This document shows positions 43,928 through 52,693 of a DNA stretch of 64,000 nucleotides, piece by piece. This DNA comes from G963668345 sp965206025. Its GTDB lineage: Bacteria; Acidobacteriota; Terriglobia; Bryobacterales; UBA6623. How positions within the stretch are numbered: the first letter of the stretch is position 1; the number at the start of each line of letters is the position of its first letter. The translations under genes and the position numbers were made by a program. Below the pieces are notes generated by a model. It ran no database searches. It was not told the DNA's origin and was given only the letters and a program-made list of their open reading frames with translations. The stretch covers positions 1 through 64,000 of the forward strand of contig CBDBIU010000004.1 of assembly GCA_965206025.1 (NCBI GenBank). Reading direction: 5' to 3'.

Positions 43928-45245
43928 GTGAGCGCCAAGAGATCGGGGCCAGGCCCTCAGCAGAAGCGCTTTGCGGCATACCTCGACAGCCTGGCGGCGG
44001 CCGCGGGGCATGCCGACCGGATTCAGCCGCTGAAGTCCTATTGCACGGGGCTGCTGCTGCCGGGCGAGCGCAAGAGCGTCGAGCCGATGGCGGCCCGACT
44101 GGCTCCCGGCAATGTCCGCCGCCTGCACCAGTCGCTGCATCACCTGGTGGCCGACTCGCCCTGGAGTGACCAGGCGTTGCTGAGCCGAGTGCGCAGCCGC
44201 GTACTGCCGGCGATGGAAAAACACGTCCGGTGGCGGCTTGGATCGTCGATGACACGGCATTTCCGAAAAAGGGGCGGCACTCGGTGGGCGTAGCGCGGCA
44301 GTATGGCGGGCCGTTGGGCAAGCAAGAAAATTGCCGGGTGGCGGTGAGTCTGTCGGCGGCCACCTGGAACTCCAGCCTGCCCATTGCCTACGGCTTGTAC
44401 TTGCCCGCGGCTTGGGCCCAGGACAAGAAGCGTCGGCGCAAAGCCGGGGTGCCCGAGGAGGTTGGCTTCCAAACCAGACCGCAAATCGCGCTCGATCAGA
44501 TTCGCCGAGCCCGGGAACAGGAAGTGGAGCCGGGTGTGGTGTTGGCCGACGCCGCCTACGGCAATGACAGTGCGTTTCGCGCCGGACTCAGCGAACTCGC
44601 ACTGCGCTACGTGGTCGGCGTGCAATCCTCGACGACGGTTTGGGAGCCGGGCGCCGCCCCCTTGCCGGCCAAGCCGTGGAAGGGCCAGGGACGACCGCCC
44701 CGACTGTTGCGCCGCGACCCGCGACATCAACCGATCGCGCTCGAGCAGTTGGCACGGGCGCTGCCGCCGCGGCCTGGAAAACCATCGTCTGGCGCCAAGG
44801 CTCTCAACGCCGGCTGCGCTCGCGCTTTGCGGCGGTACGAGTACGACCGGCGCATCGCGACTACGGGCAAGCCGAAGCGCATGCCGAAGAATGGTTGCTG
44901 ATCGAAGGGCCGCCGAGAGAATCCGCGCCCAGCCACTACTGGTTGTCGACGCTGCCGCCGGAGACCCCGTTGAAAGCTTTGGTGAAGATGGCTAAACATC
45001 GCTGGATCATCGAGCGCGATTACGAGGAACTTAAGCAAGAGCTGGGGCTGGGGCACTATGAAGGCCGCGGCTGGCGTGGCTTCCATCATCACGCCACTTT
45101 ATGCATCGCGGCTTATGGGTTCCTGATCGCCGAGCGGAACCGTTTTTCCCCCTCCGCCCGGGTCGGCCATCTTGCCCTACCCGCCGCGGAGATCCCCCCC
45201 CGCTTCCGGCCGCGCGGCGCGCCGCATTCGCCCCGAGCGGCATAA
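43928..45245 (+). pseudogene. IS701-like transposase (DDE), two frameshifts
   Basis: Three pieces in different frames form one transposase of about 430 residues. The first (MSAKRSGPGPQQKRFAAYLDSL... to AMEKHV) breaks near 44225; the second (AAWIVDDTAFPKKGRHSVGVARQYGGPLGKQENC... to LEQLARAL) carries the WIVDDT catalytic motif and VLADAAYG and breaks near 44765; the third (IEGPPRESAPSHYWLSTL...MAKHRWIIERDYEELKQELGLGHYEGRGWRGFHHH) has the catalytic E and the C-terminal HHH. Clear IS701/DDE_5 features. Non-functional. Ends were not resolved; the inverted repeats near 43888 and 45250 are not identified. Confidence 0.8.
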
Positions 45246-45342
45246 TCCCCATTCGATCGCCACGGGCTGCTAGTCCGCTTCCTAACTAAGTGCTTTGCTG
45301 CGTTCCCCATAGAGTTGCACCCCGCGGTGGGTTCAGGTGATA

Positions 45343-45759
45343 ATGTTAGAGAAGAAGAATTCCTGGCCCGCAACAGGAGTCGCCGAAGTGCATTTGAGAC
45401 GAGAAAGAGCTTCTCTCGTTAACGCCATTTCCTCTATGTCTACATCGGGTCGCCGTGAGGCGGCTCGTCGCTTTTTGGAAGGCCTCTCCGCCGATGAGTT
45501 GCAGTACATAGCTGCGTATTTCGGTGCGCGGTTGCTCGAGCCGCGACCGAACGGCACCGAGCAGAGTCGCAATGAGATGGCTCATCAGATCGAGCGGTAT
45601 GAAGGCAAGCGCAAGACCCCACAGAGATCGAACGGCTCGAAGGTCCCCCCCGAAAGCAATACTGTCTCGCACCGCATGATCGTGCTGCTTGAGTATCTGA
45701 GCGCATGCAATATGAGATCAAAAACGGCGGCGGTACGGGCCAACGCGGCGTGTGCCTAG
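45343..45759 (+). CDS. Hypothetical helical protein
   Basis: About 138 residues from ATG 45343 (GGTGG...AGGTG upstream). A helical core reads RREAARRFLEGLSADELQYIAAYFGARLLE; the rest is Lys/Ser-rich with no family recognised. Weak case: it may be a chance frame. Confidence 0.35.
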   Translation: MLEKKNSWPATGVAEVHLRRERASLVNAISSMSTSGRREAARRFLEGLSADELQYIAAYFGARLLEPRPNGTEQSRNEMAHQIERYEGKRKTPQRSNGSKVPPESNTVSHRMIVLLEYLSACNMRSKTAAVRANAACA

Positions 45760-45870
45760 AGGATCTTCTTGGTGCTGGGACGAGGATCTCTCTCCAGCAA
45801 CTCGCCTCGCATTGGCGAGAAGGGCTGAGCCGGAGCCCGGGTCCGCGCTGGAACAGTAGAATATGGGCTC

Positions 45871-46239
45871 GTGTATAGCGATCGGCTCCTTGATCACTTT
45901 CAGAATCCTCGCAACGTCGGCGAGTTAGCGAGCCCGGACATCCGGGTCGAAGTGTCGAATCCCGTCTGTGGGGACATTCTCCAGCTGAGCGCGCGGGTCA
46001 AGGACGGCCGAGTAGCCGCCGTGCGCTATTTGACCCGTGGCTGTACGGCTTCGATTGCCGCCGGATCCGCTTTAACCGAGTTGCTGTTGGGCAAGACGGC
46101 GGAGCAGCTCTTGGCCCTGACCCGCGAGGATGTCGAGGAGGCCGTTGGGGGTCTCTCCAACGAATCAAAACACGCCGCCTTGCTCGCTCTAGACGGGGCC
46201 AAGGCGATGGCCGGCCAAGTGGGGCAGCGCGCCCTCTAG
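45871..46239 (+). CDS. IscU/NifU-like Fe-S scaffold with one ligand Cys missing
   Basis: 122 residues. The SufU/IscU layout is clear: MYSDRLLDHFQNPRNVGELA, VSNPVCGDILQL (Cys33, Asp35), RGCTASIAAGSALTELLLG (Cys58) and GGLSNESKHAALLALDGA. Classical scaffolds hold a third Cys at the position after Lys-x-His (…KxHC…); here it is Ala102. Three-ligand Cys plus Asp normally form the 2Fe-2S/4Fe-4S site, so cluster building may be impaired or altered. The stop codon TAG is the first three bases of an R2 repeat. Confidence 0.85.
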   Translation: MYSDRLLDHFQNPRNVGELASPDIRVEVSNPVCGDILQLSARVKDGRVAAVRYLTRGCTASIAAGSALTELLLGKTAEQLLALTREDVEEAVGGLSNESKHAALLALDGAKAMAGQVGQRAL

Positions 46240-46400
46240 CAGCCCGTGTGAAAGTTGCGGGAGAGCGAAAAATGGCGAAAAATGGGGACTGCCACCAATT
46301 CGCTCCCCGTCATGGCCCTAGAAACAAAGAACTTCGTCTGAAGCGAATTGGCTGGCTGTACCCGATTTTTCGAGACGTTTTCTTTTACCACGGGCTGCTG
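46237..46400 (+). repeat. R2 dispersed repeat, copy 1
   Basis: 164 bp, starting TAGCAGCCCGTG and ending CACGGGCTGCTG as inverted ends. Interior landmarks: GGGGACTGCCACCAATTCG, AATTGGCTGGCTGTACCCG, ATTTTTCG. TAG forms the iscU-like stop. R1 begins directly at the other end (46401). Confidence 0.85.
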
Positions 46401-46592
46401 GCCCGCTTTTTTCACCACGTGGCGGTGGTAACGGAAGTAAATGCCCGCAGTCAGGGATGTAGGGGCGCGATTCATCGTGCCCGCTTGCCGACACACTGTA
46501 CGCTGGGCGATGTAGAGAAACTACCGCCGCGAGCCGTGGCCACCGGGCCTTTCACCGAATCCGCGGCGGCCGTGGTGAGAAGTCCGGGCTAG
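46401..46592 (+). repeat. R1 dispersed repeat, diverged copy
   Basis: Ends GCCCGCTTTTTTCACCAC and GTGGTGAGAAGTCCGGGCT fit the family; the interior is largely unlike other copies and contains GCCGTGGCCACCGGGCC. It lies back to back with R2. No gene is supported between 46240 and 46857. Confidence 0.65.
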
Positions 46593-46857
46593 CTCCGGGG
46601 CGACGGTGTCGAAAGTCAAGGGGAAAGTGAGTTCAAGACTCACCAGCGGGAAGAACCAGCTTCGCGGCCTGGCGGCGAGATAACTCCCCCAGCTCGGGCG
46701 GCCACGCCACCCACTCCGGCGCCCTCGTCTCGCCCACCCCCGGCGCGCTTTGCAGCCTCTCGAAACGCTCCCGCGGCTTCGGCGTCGCTTTCAGCCGATA
46801 CCGGCCATGACAGAGATGAGCAACACGCAAGGCGGCGCACGTTTCAGGGGAAAACAG

Positions 46858-47628
46858 ATGGGAGACAATGATCCCATGGCTCTATTGCTCAGACTTGCCT
46901 GTCGCTTTCTTGGCCTAGCCCTGCTGCCGGGCCTTCTCGCCGGGACGCCCCTGTTGGCCGCGCCGGACGCAAAAGAACAAGGCTGGAGCATCTACCAGCG
47001 AGCTCGAGCGGCGGCGGGAGTGGGCGCCGGCGGACGTCCCGTCCGGGATTACCGCGTTGAGCTGGTTACCCGAGTGAAGGATGCGGAAGGACAGGAGGGT
47101 GAATTTCACAGCAAAAAATACTATCTGCACCCCAACCTTCTTCGACAGCAGATTCAAACCTCACAAGCGACAGTGATCATGATCTACGACGGCTCCAAGG
47201 TGTTTCAACTGTTGCCGAACGACTCTCGTTTCTTGCCGGATGAGCAGGTCGAGCGCTTTCGGGCGGATCTGGCGCGCGCGCACGTGCTGATCGGCGACCC
47301 GCCTGATCCCAGCGACGTGCGATTTCTGCGGCAAGAAGAGATCGAAGGCCGGCAAACCGACGTGATTGAAATCTATAACGTCGGCGGCATGCCCGTGCAG
47401 TTGTTCGTCGACGTGGAAACCGATGATGTGATCAAGAAAGCGTTCATCGGCGATACGCGGGTCGGGCTGGCCAGAGTCGAGGAATATTACTCCGACTTCG
47501 AAGAGGCTAGCGGCTACCGCCGGCACCGCCACAGGCGGGTTCTTCGAAACGGGGAGTGGTCCCTCGAAGTAACGACTTCCAACTTCCAAGTCAACGTCGG
47601 GCTGACGAAGAGCGACATCCTGGACTAG
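46858..47628 (+). CDS. Secreted LolA-like outer-membrane-lipoprotein-sorting protein
   Basis: 256 residues from ATG 46858 (AGGGG 8 bases upstream; a second ATG at 46876 also fits). Signal peptide MALLLRLACRFLGLALLPGLLAG...A. The mature part fits the LolA/LolB half-barrel fold (RDYRVELVTRVKDAEG...EFHSKKYYLHPNLLRQQI, MIYDGSKVFQLLP, DPSDVRFLRQEEIEGRQTDVIEIYN, PVQLFVDVETDDVIKKAFIG, ...VEEYYSDFEEASGYRRHRHRRV). Many acidobacterial proteins of this type are not true LolA. Flanked by R2-R1 and R1-R2 repeat composites. Confidence 0.75.
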   Translation: MGDNDPMALLLRLACRFLGLALLPGLLAGTPLLAAPDAKEQGWSIYQRARAAAGVGAGGRPVRDYRVELVTRVKDAEGQEGEFHSKKYYLHPNLLRQQIQTSQATVIMIYDGSKVFQLLPNDSRFLPDEQVERFRADLARAHVLIGDPPDPSDVRFLRQEEIEGRQTDVIEIYNVGGMPVQLFVDVETDDVIKKAFIGDTRVGLARVEEYYSDFEEASGYRRHRHRRVLRNGEWSLEVTTSNFQVNVGLTKSDILD

Positions 47629-47635
47629 CCGGACT

Positions 47636-47812
47636 AGCTGTGATGTCTCAACACGTGGCGAGGCGAAGTGCGTGAGGAAGCCCGTTAGTACAAGGCGCTC
47701 GGCGCGCGGAAGCGTACTTGAACCCTACGTTAGGCGCGGCGAGCAAGCGCAATGAACGAATGGCGGGCCTACGATGTGCTTCGGTCGTCAGCTGGTGAGA
47801 GCTGCGGGCTAG
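47636..47812 (+). repeat. R1 dispersed repeat, left-end degenerate copy
   Basis: Fits the family from CTCAACACGTGGCGAGGCG to GCTGGTGAGAGCTGCGGGCT; landmarks GTTAGTACAAGGCG, CGTACTTGAACCCTACG and GAGCAAGCGCAA are present. An R2 copy begins immediately after it. Confidence 0.8.
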
Positions 47813-47964
47813 CAGCCCGTGGCAAAAGTCATGCAGGAGCGAAACATGGGGACTGCCACCAATTCGCTCCCCATCATGACCCAAGAAACAAAGCACTTAG
47901 CCTGAAGTGAATTGGCTGGCTGTACCCGATTTTTCGTGACCTTCACTTCTATCACGGGCTGCTA
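47811..47964 (+). repeat. R2 dispersed repeat, copy 2
   Basis: Starts (C)TAGCAGCCCGTGG and ends TATCACGGGCTGCTA; interior GGGGACTGCCACCAATTCG and AATTGGCTGGCTGTACCCG match copy 1, same orientation. Its right end encodes the last four residues (SSP and stop region) of the glycosyltransferase on the opposite strand. Confidence 0.85.
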
Positions 47965-50309
47965 GGCTCGAAGCGGCTCGCTTTGTCGCTGAGAACGTCC
48001 CGGTAGTGTTGCTCCAGCCTGCGGGTGAGCGTCTCGATGTTCCACGCTTCCTCGACCTCGCGGCGCGCCCGACGGGCGAGTGCGCGGGCGTGTTGCGGGT
48101 CGTCGAGCAGCTTCAAAACTCGCCGGGCAAACTCGTCCGCCGTGTCGGCCAGTTCGAGGATATCTTCCCTGTCCGAGACGAGACCTTCGGCTCCCTGGGC
48201 CGTCGAGACCACCGGGATTCCCGACGCGAAGGCTTCCAGCAGCTTGACCCGAACGCCCGATCCGCTCAGTACGGGACAAACAAATATGGTATGGCGATAA
48301 AGCGACGGGCGAATGTCGGCCACGCGGCCGACGAACTCGATCTTCCTGTCTTCGAGGGACTGCTCGAATTGAGGCGTCACTTCAGCGCCGACGACAACCA
48401 ATCGCGCCCGCGGGTGATGCCGGCGCACTTTGGGCAACACTTGCCGGGCGAAGAAGGTAAGCGCTTCTTGATTGGGAGGATGCCTGAAATTTCCCGTGAA
48501 CAGCAGCGTTTCCGACTCCCTTCCCTCGGCGACGTATTCGTAACGGCTCACGTCGATGCCGGCCCGCAAGCCCTCCTTGATCGGAGCCGCCTTCCAGGCG
48601 TAGGTTTCCAAATAGCGGCGGTTGGCCGCCGTACACACTTGCAGGGCGTCGAATTTTCGCACCGCCTGCCTCTCGAAACGCAGCGCCCGCAGATATTCGT
48701 AGAAATGGTGGAGCCACACCAGAGGGTTGTCGAGAGCTTTCATGCCGCGGCGGATGAATTGAAAGTAAATGTCATGCAAGAACAAGAACGTGGCGATACG
48801 CCGGAACGGTGCGCTGTAAACGGCGAACTGCGTGTAGTCGAGCTGGAGGACGTCGATCTCGTTGACGTACATGCTGCGGTGCAGCCGCCAAAGCAAATCA
48901 GGGCTGTAGAACTCCTTGGCGGCGTGGGGCAGCAACCCGAATTCGTAGAACCGCTTCTTGTGACGCACGGGAAACTCCGTGCTGGCGCAGATCGCCGAAA
49001 GTTGCTGATTCGTAGCCAGGTCCTTCTCTTCGTCGAGCAGGCAAAACAGGTGCAGATTCGACAGCCGCCGCAGGTGCCGAACGGTCTGGTTCATGAAAAC
49101 CGCTCCGCCGTGAAGCGGCGGCTCGATCGGATAGGGTGAAACGAAAAGCACGTTGAGCCGTTCCCGGTCTGGATCCACCCCGCCGAAGCGGTCTCGAAAA
49201 AAGCCCCCCAAGGGCCGCCGGAACGCTTCGGTATCGTCGATGACCGCCAGCCGCCGCGCCCGGCTTCGAGATCGCAGCACCGGCCCCAACCGCCGTAAGG
49301 CCGCGCGCAGGGCCGGGGGACCGGGACGAAGCGGAGTCGGTCCACCGACCAACCGCAGCCACAGCCGGGCGTAGAGCCAAACGAAGTGCCCGGCCAGGCG
49401 TTTCCACTCGTGAATGTTTTTCCACGCGAAGAGCAGATTGTTTTGCTGCAACGCGTGTTGAATTTCCCCTTCCGAAAAGTGCTTGCCGATCGTGCCCCGG
49501 TGTTCGTGGTAGACCACGCTTCGCGGCTCGTAGAAAACGAACCAGCCCCGCTTCCAGGCCATGTAGCTGATGTCGGTGTCCTCGAGATAAAACGGTTCCA
49601 ACAGCGAGTCGAAACCGCCCAGCTCGAGAAGCTTGCCGCGATCGTAAGCCGTCGAACCGCCTCCGGCGTAGAAGGCGGGAAACAGCGCCGTCACTCGATC
49701 GTCGATCACGTGCCGGACGTGCAAGCGTCCCCGGAGCCACTCCCCTTGGGTGAGGCCGGTTTCTTCCCGCGGCCGATTCGGATCAGTGAAGTAGATCTGA
49801 GCCGAAACCGCAAAGACCCGCGGATCTCGAAAGCCCTCCAGTAAGGGCGGCAGAAAGCCCTCCGCCACACGCATGTCGTTGTTCAGCAACACCACGATTT
49901 CGTTGCTGGCCGCCCGCAGGCCGGCATTCGAGCCGCCCCCGAAACCCTGGTTGCTTTCCAACTCGATGACTCGTACGGATGGGAAATTTGCTTTCACGAA
50001 CTCGGCGCCGCCGTCGCTTGATCCGTTGTCGACAACAATGATTTCGCTTGCGGGCGTGCCTTCGATCTCGGCCAGAACCGAGGGGAGGTTTCTCTCCAGG
50101 TGATGGCGTCCGTTCCAGTTGGGGATCACTACGCTGACGGCTTTCGTCGAGGGCTTGCGGTCCGGCGGCCGCGGCTTCGCGCGACGAACGCGATTCACCA
50201 GGTCCGAGACAGCGAATAGGAACATCGCCGCCAACAACAGCAGCGGCGCAACGGCTGCCAGGAAGATGATCTCCCCGACGGTTTTGAGCGCCGTGCTCAG
50301 CATGGGCAT
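47952..50309 (-). CDS. Two-domain glycosyltransferase (GT2 + GT4)
   Basis: 785 residues from ATG 50309. Residues 1-45 hold a membrane helix (FLAAVAPLLLLAAMFLFAVSDLV). A GT2 domain follows (VSVVIPNWNGRHHLERNLPSVLAEIEG, IIVVDNGSSDGG, LNNDMRVAEGF with the metal-binding DxD-like region, YLEDTDISYMAWKRGW). The second half is a GT4 domain (VLFVSPYPIEPPLHGGA, LLFTGNFRHPPNQEAL, VVVGAE..., SGSGVRVKLLEAFASGIPVVSTAQGAEG). Joining two transferases suggests consecutive additions of sugars to a lipid-linked glycan. Downstream of the ABC exporter genes, 15 bp gap, same strand. Confidence 0.9.
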   Translation of the reverse strand: MPMLSTALKTVGEIIFLAAVAPLLLLAAMFLFAVSDLVNRVRRAKPRPPDRKPSTKAVSVVIPNWNGRHHLERNLPSVLAEIEGTPASEIIVVDNGSSDGGAEFVKANFPSVRVIELESNQGFGGGSNAGLRAASNEIVVLLNNDMRVAEGFLPPLLEGFRDPRVFAVSAQIYFTDPNRPREETGLTQGEWLRGRLHVRHVIDDRVTALFPAFYAGGGSTAYDRGKLLELGGFDSLLEPFYLEDTDISYMAWKRGWFVFYEPRSVVYHEHRGTIGKHFSEGEIQHALQQNNLLFAWKNIHEWKRLAGHFVWLYARLWLRLVGGPTPLRPGPPALRAALRRLGPVLRSRSRARRLAVIDDTEAFRRPLGGFFRDRFGGVDPDRERLNVLFVSPYPIEPPLHGGAVFMNQTVRHLRRLSNLHLFCLLDEEKDLATNQQLSAICASTEFPVRHKKRFYEFGLLPHAAKEFYSPDLLWRLHRSMYVNEIDVLQLDYTQFAVYSAPFRRIATFLFLHDIYFQFIRRGMKALDNPLVWLHHFYEYLRALRFERQAVRKFDALQVCTAANRRYLETYAWKAAPIKEGLRAGIDVSRYEYVAEGRESETLLFTGNFRHPPNQEALTFFARQVLPKVRRHHPRARLVVVGAEVTPQFEQSLEDRKIEFVGRVADIRPSLYRHTIFVCPVLSGSGVRVKLLEAFASGIPVVSTAQGAEGLVSDREDILELADTADEFARRVLKLLDDPQHARALARRARREVEEAWNIETLTRRLEQHYRDVLSDKASRFEPSSP

Positions 50310-50323
50310 GAAGGTATCGCCGC

Positions 50324-51619
50324 CTAGCTCGCCTGCGGCAGACGGCTGTTGACGGCTACACGGCAAGGAAGGTGCATGTAGCCGTAGACGGGGCCGCCGC
50401 CGTGGGACATCTGCAAAGTAATGGCGTTGTCGATCCAGTCACACACTTGGTAGCCGTCGAGGGGGCCGTCGGCGATGGCCGGAGAGATGGAGAAGTTCCC
50501 CGGATAGAGTTCAGGCAAATCGACATGGAAATCGACCGTATGAACCTCACCCGGCGCCATCGGGGGGAGAGTCGTATTTTCGCGCGCCGTGTTGGTTCCG
50601 GCGAAGTCAATGCCCAAATGGTTGCGCATCATGAAGCCCACGTTCGGCGTGGCCAGCGACTGGCGAACTCGCACGCTGATCCGGATGGTCAGACGGCTGT
50701 GGGGGTCCATGAGTTCAATCGGCTGACCGTGTTCGTCGAGGGCGGCGACGCCGATGACCTCCGCGGCCCCGTTGCCATGACGAAAGTCGACGTTGGGGAT
50801 GGTTTCGACGACTTCCGGAGCGGTTGTCGCCGATCGTTGCGGGTGTTTTTCGCGGCCCGTCTGCTTCACCTGAAGGTAGGCGGCGTCTTTTTCCATCATG
50901 CGCGCCAGATACCGGCTGACGACCCTTTCCGGGGAGCCGATTTCGACGACGCGGCCGTTTTCGAGCCACATCACTTCCGTGCCGATGGCTTGCACGTCGG
51001 CCATGCTGTGGGAGACGAAAAGAATCGTCATTTGACGTCGGCGCAACTCATGAACCTTGCGCATGCAGCGCTGCCGGAAATAGTGATCGCCGACGGCGAG
51101 CGCCTCGTCGACCAGCAGGATTTCCGGTTCCACGTTGATCGCCACGGCGAACGCCAATCGCACCAGCATCCCGGAGGAGTAAGTCTTAACCGGTTGGTTG
51201 ATGAAGTCGCCGATCTCGGCAAACGCCTCAATGTCCGGGTAACGCTTCTGAATTTCCTTGGACGAGAGGCCGAGAATCGTCCCGTTGAGGAAAACGTTCT
51301 CCCGCCCGCTGAACTCGGGGTTGAATCCCGCTCCCAGCTCGAGCAGGGCCGACACGCGGCCTCCGATTTCGACCTCGCCCCGAGTAGGCGGAAAGATGTT
51401 CGCCGCCAGTTGGAGGGTGGTGCTTTTGCCCGAACCGTTCTCGCCGATCAAGCAGAAAGTGCTTGCCTTCTTCACTTCGAACGAAACGTCCCGCAGAGCC
51501 CAGAAATCTCGGTGGCGCCGCAAGCGGTTGAAGGAGGCCAATTCCTTGAGCCGGTCTCCCGGAGAGTCATAGAGCGGGTAGCTCTTTGAAACCGAGCGAA
51601 AGGCGAGAGAAGTCATCAA
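50324..51619 (-). CDS. Polysaccharide ABC exporter ATPase, Wzt-like
   Basis: 431 residues. Nucleotide-binding domain: Walker A LIGENGSGKSTTL, signature TYSSGM, Walker B EILLVDEAL and H-loop FVSHS. A ~180-residue C-terminal domain (NPVDF...RISVRVRQSLATPNVGFMMRN...YPGNFSISPAIADG) is the Wzt_C type that binds the end of a modified O-antigen-like glycan. Exports a polysaccharide from the inner membrane together with the permease at 51779. Confidence 0.92.
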   Translation of the reverse strand: MMTSLAFRSVSKSYPLYDSPGDRLKELASFNRLRRHRDFWALRDVSFEVKKASTFCLIGENGSGKSTTLQLAANIFPPTRGEVEIGGRVSALLELGAGFNPEFSGRENVFLNGTILGLSSKEIQKRYPDIEAFAEIGDFINQPVKTYSSGMLVRLAFAVAINVEPEILLVDEALAVGDHYFRQRCMRKVHELRRRQMTILFVSHSMADVQAIGTEVMWLENGRVVEIGSPERVVSRYLARMMEKDAAYLQVKQTGREKHPQRSATTAPEVVETIPNVDFRHGNGAAEVIGVAALDEHGQPIELMDPHSRLTIRISVRVRQSLATPNVGFMMRNHLGIDFAGTNTARENTTLPPMAPGEVHTVDFHVDLPELYPGNFSISPAIADGPLDGYQVCDWIDNAITLQMSHGGGPVYGYMHLPCRVAVNSRLPQAS

Positions 51620-51620
51620 T

Positions 51621-51662
51621 CCGTGAACCGTGAGCCGTGAACCGTGAGCCGCGAGCCGTGAG
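51621..51662. repeat. Tandem 7-mer repeat (CCGTGAR x6)
   Basis: Six consecutive copies of CCGTGAA/CCGTGAG (one CCGCGAG) between the ATPase and permease genes. Prone to slippage. A single related copy lies near 58190. Confidence 0.75.
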
Positions 51663-51778
51663 CCGCCCGGTGTGGGCTAGGGAAGGTCATGTCTGGCTGA
51701 GCCTACCGTTCGGACGCCGAAGGTTTCCGCGGCCCCGGCAACACAACCGTCTGCCGCTGACGGGCTCTCCCTCGACGC

Positions 51779-52609
51779 CTACAACACATCCGCGAAGCCG
51801 CGCTTTGTGTAACGGAAGAACAAGCCTCCGATCACGAACGAGCACACCGCGAAAGTCGCCAGCACGAGCAAGTCGCTTGCCGCCGGCAAGCGATCTCCGA
51901 GAACGCTGGCGCGATAGCCGCGTACGACGTAGGCCAGCGGGTTGAGCTTGAGCAGAACTCCTAGTCTCTCGCCGAACACGGTTTCGTAGAGTCCCTCGTA
52001 AAGGAAGATCGGGGTCAACCAGAACCACGCGGTCAGGACGACGGTGAGCACTTGCGCCGTATCTCGCAGGTAGACATGCAAGGCCGCCGCGATCCAGGCC
52101 AATCCCAGACTCAGCATACCAACGAGCACAAAGTAGGCCGGTAGAACGAGCAGAGTTACGCTAACTTGTCGCTCCCACACGGCCACGGCCGCCACCAACA
52201 ATACCATCGCTAAGACGTGGCTGATGAGGGTCGAGAGGTAGATACTGAGCGGCACGATCTCGGCCGGGAAAACGCTTTTCTTGATCAGGGTGGCGTAGTC
52301 GATCAGCGAGGATGCCGAGCGCTGCAGGGTTTCGGAAAACAGCAGCCAGGGCAACATTCCCGCGAATAGGAACAGAGCGTACTTATCGGTTACCTCGCCG
52401 CGCGGCAGATGCGATCGCAGTAAACCTTGGAAAACGAAAGTATAGACCCCCAACAGCACAAGCGGATGGATCAAGCCCCATACCCAGCCGACCGCGGAGC
52501 CGACGTAGCGCTGCTCGAAGTCCCTGCGAACCAGCTGGTAGACCAGACTGCGGTTGCGCACTAGCAACGTCAAGAAGTGGAAGCCTGGAAATCGAGTTCG
52601 GGGGCCCAT
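51779..52609 (-). CDS. Polysaccharide ABC exporter permease, Wzm-like
   Basis: 276 residues, ABC-2 type with six membrane helices: RNRSLVYQLVRRDFEQRYVGSAVGWVWGLIHPLVLLGVYTFVFQGLL starts with the amphipathic helix typical of Wzm. It forms the channel partner of the ATPase encoded at 50324-51619. The gap between the two is ~160 bp (with the 7-mer repeat), longer than usual for a pair. First gene of the export operon. Confidence 0.9.
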   Translation of the reverse strand: MGPRTRFPGFHFLTLLVRNRSLVYQLVRRDFEQRYVGSAVGWVWGLIHPLVLLGVYTFVFQGLLRSHLPRGEVTDKYALFLFAGMLPWLLFSETLQRSASSLIDYATLIKKSVFPAEIVPLSIYLSTLISHVLAMVLLVAAVAVWERQVSVTLLVLPAYFVLVGMLSLGLAWIAAALHVYLRDTAQVLTVVLTAWFWLTPIFLYEGLYETVFGERLGVLLKLNPLAYVVRGYRASVLGDRLPAASDLLVLATFAVCSFVIGGLFFRYTKRGFADVL

Positions 52610-52693
52610 CCCTTGGGAGGGTAGCGGAGAGGAGCCGGCGTGTCAACGCCGAGTCTTGTCTCATGCAAGATGAGTCTGAACGAGGAGTTTGTT

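Noticed and set aside
48006..49139. 377-codon plus-strand frame
   Set aside because: Antisense to the glycosyltransferase.
50372..51589. 405-codon plus-strand frame
   Set aside because: Antisense to the Wzt-like ATPase, which has all ABC motifs.
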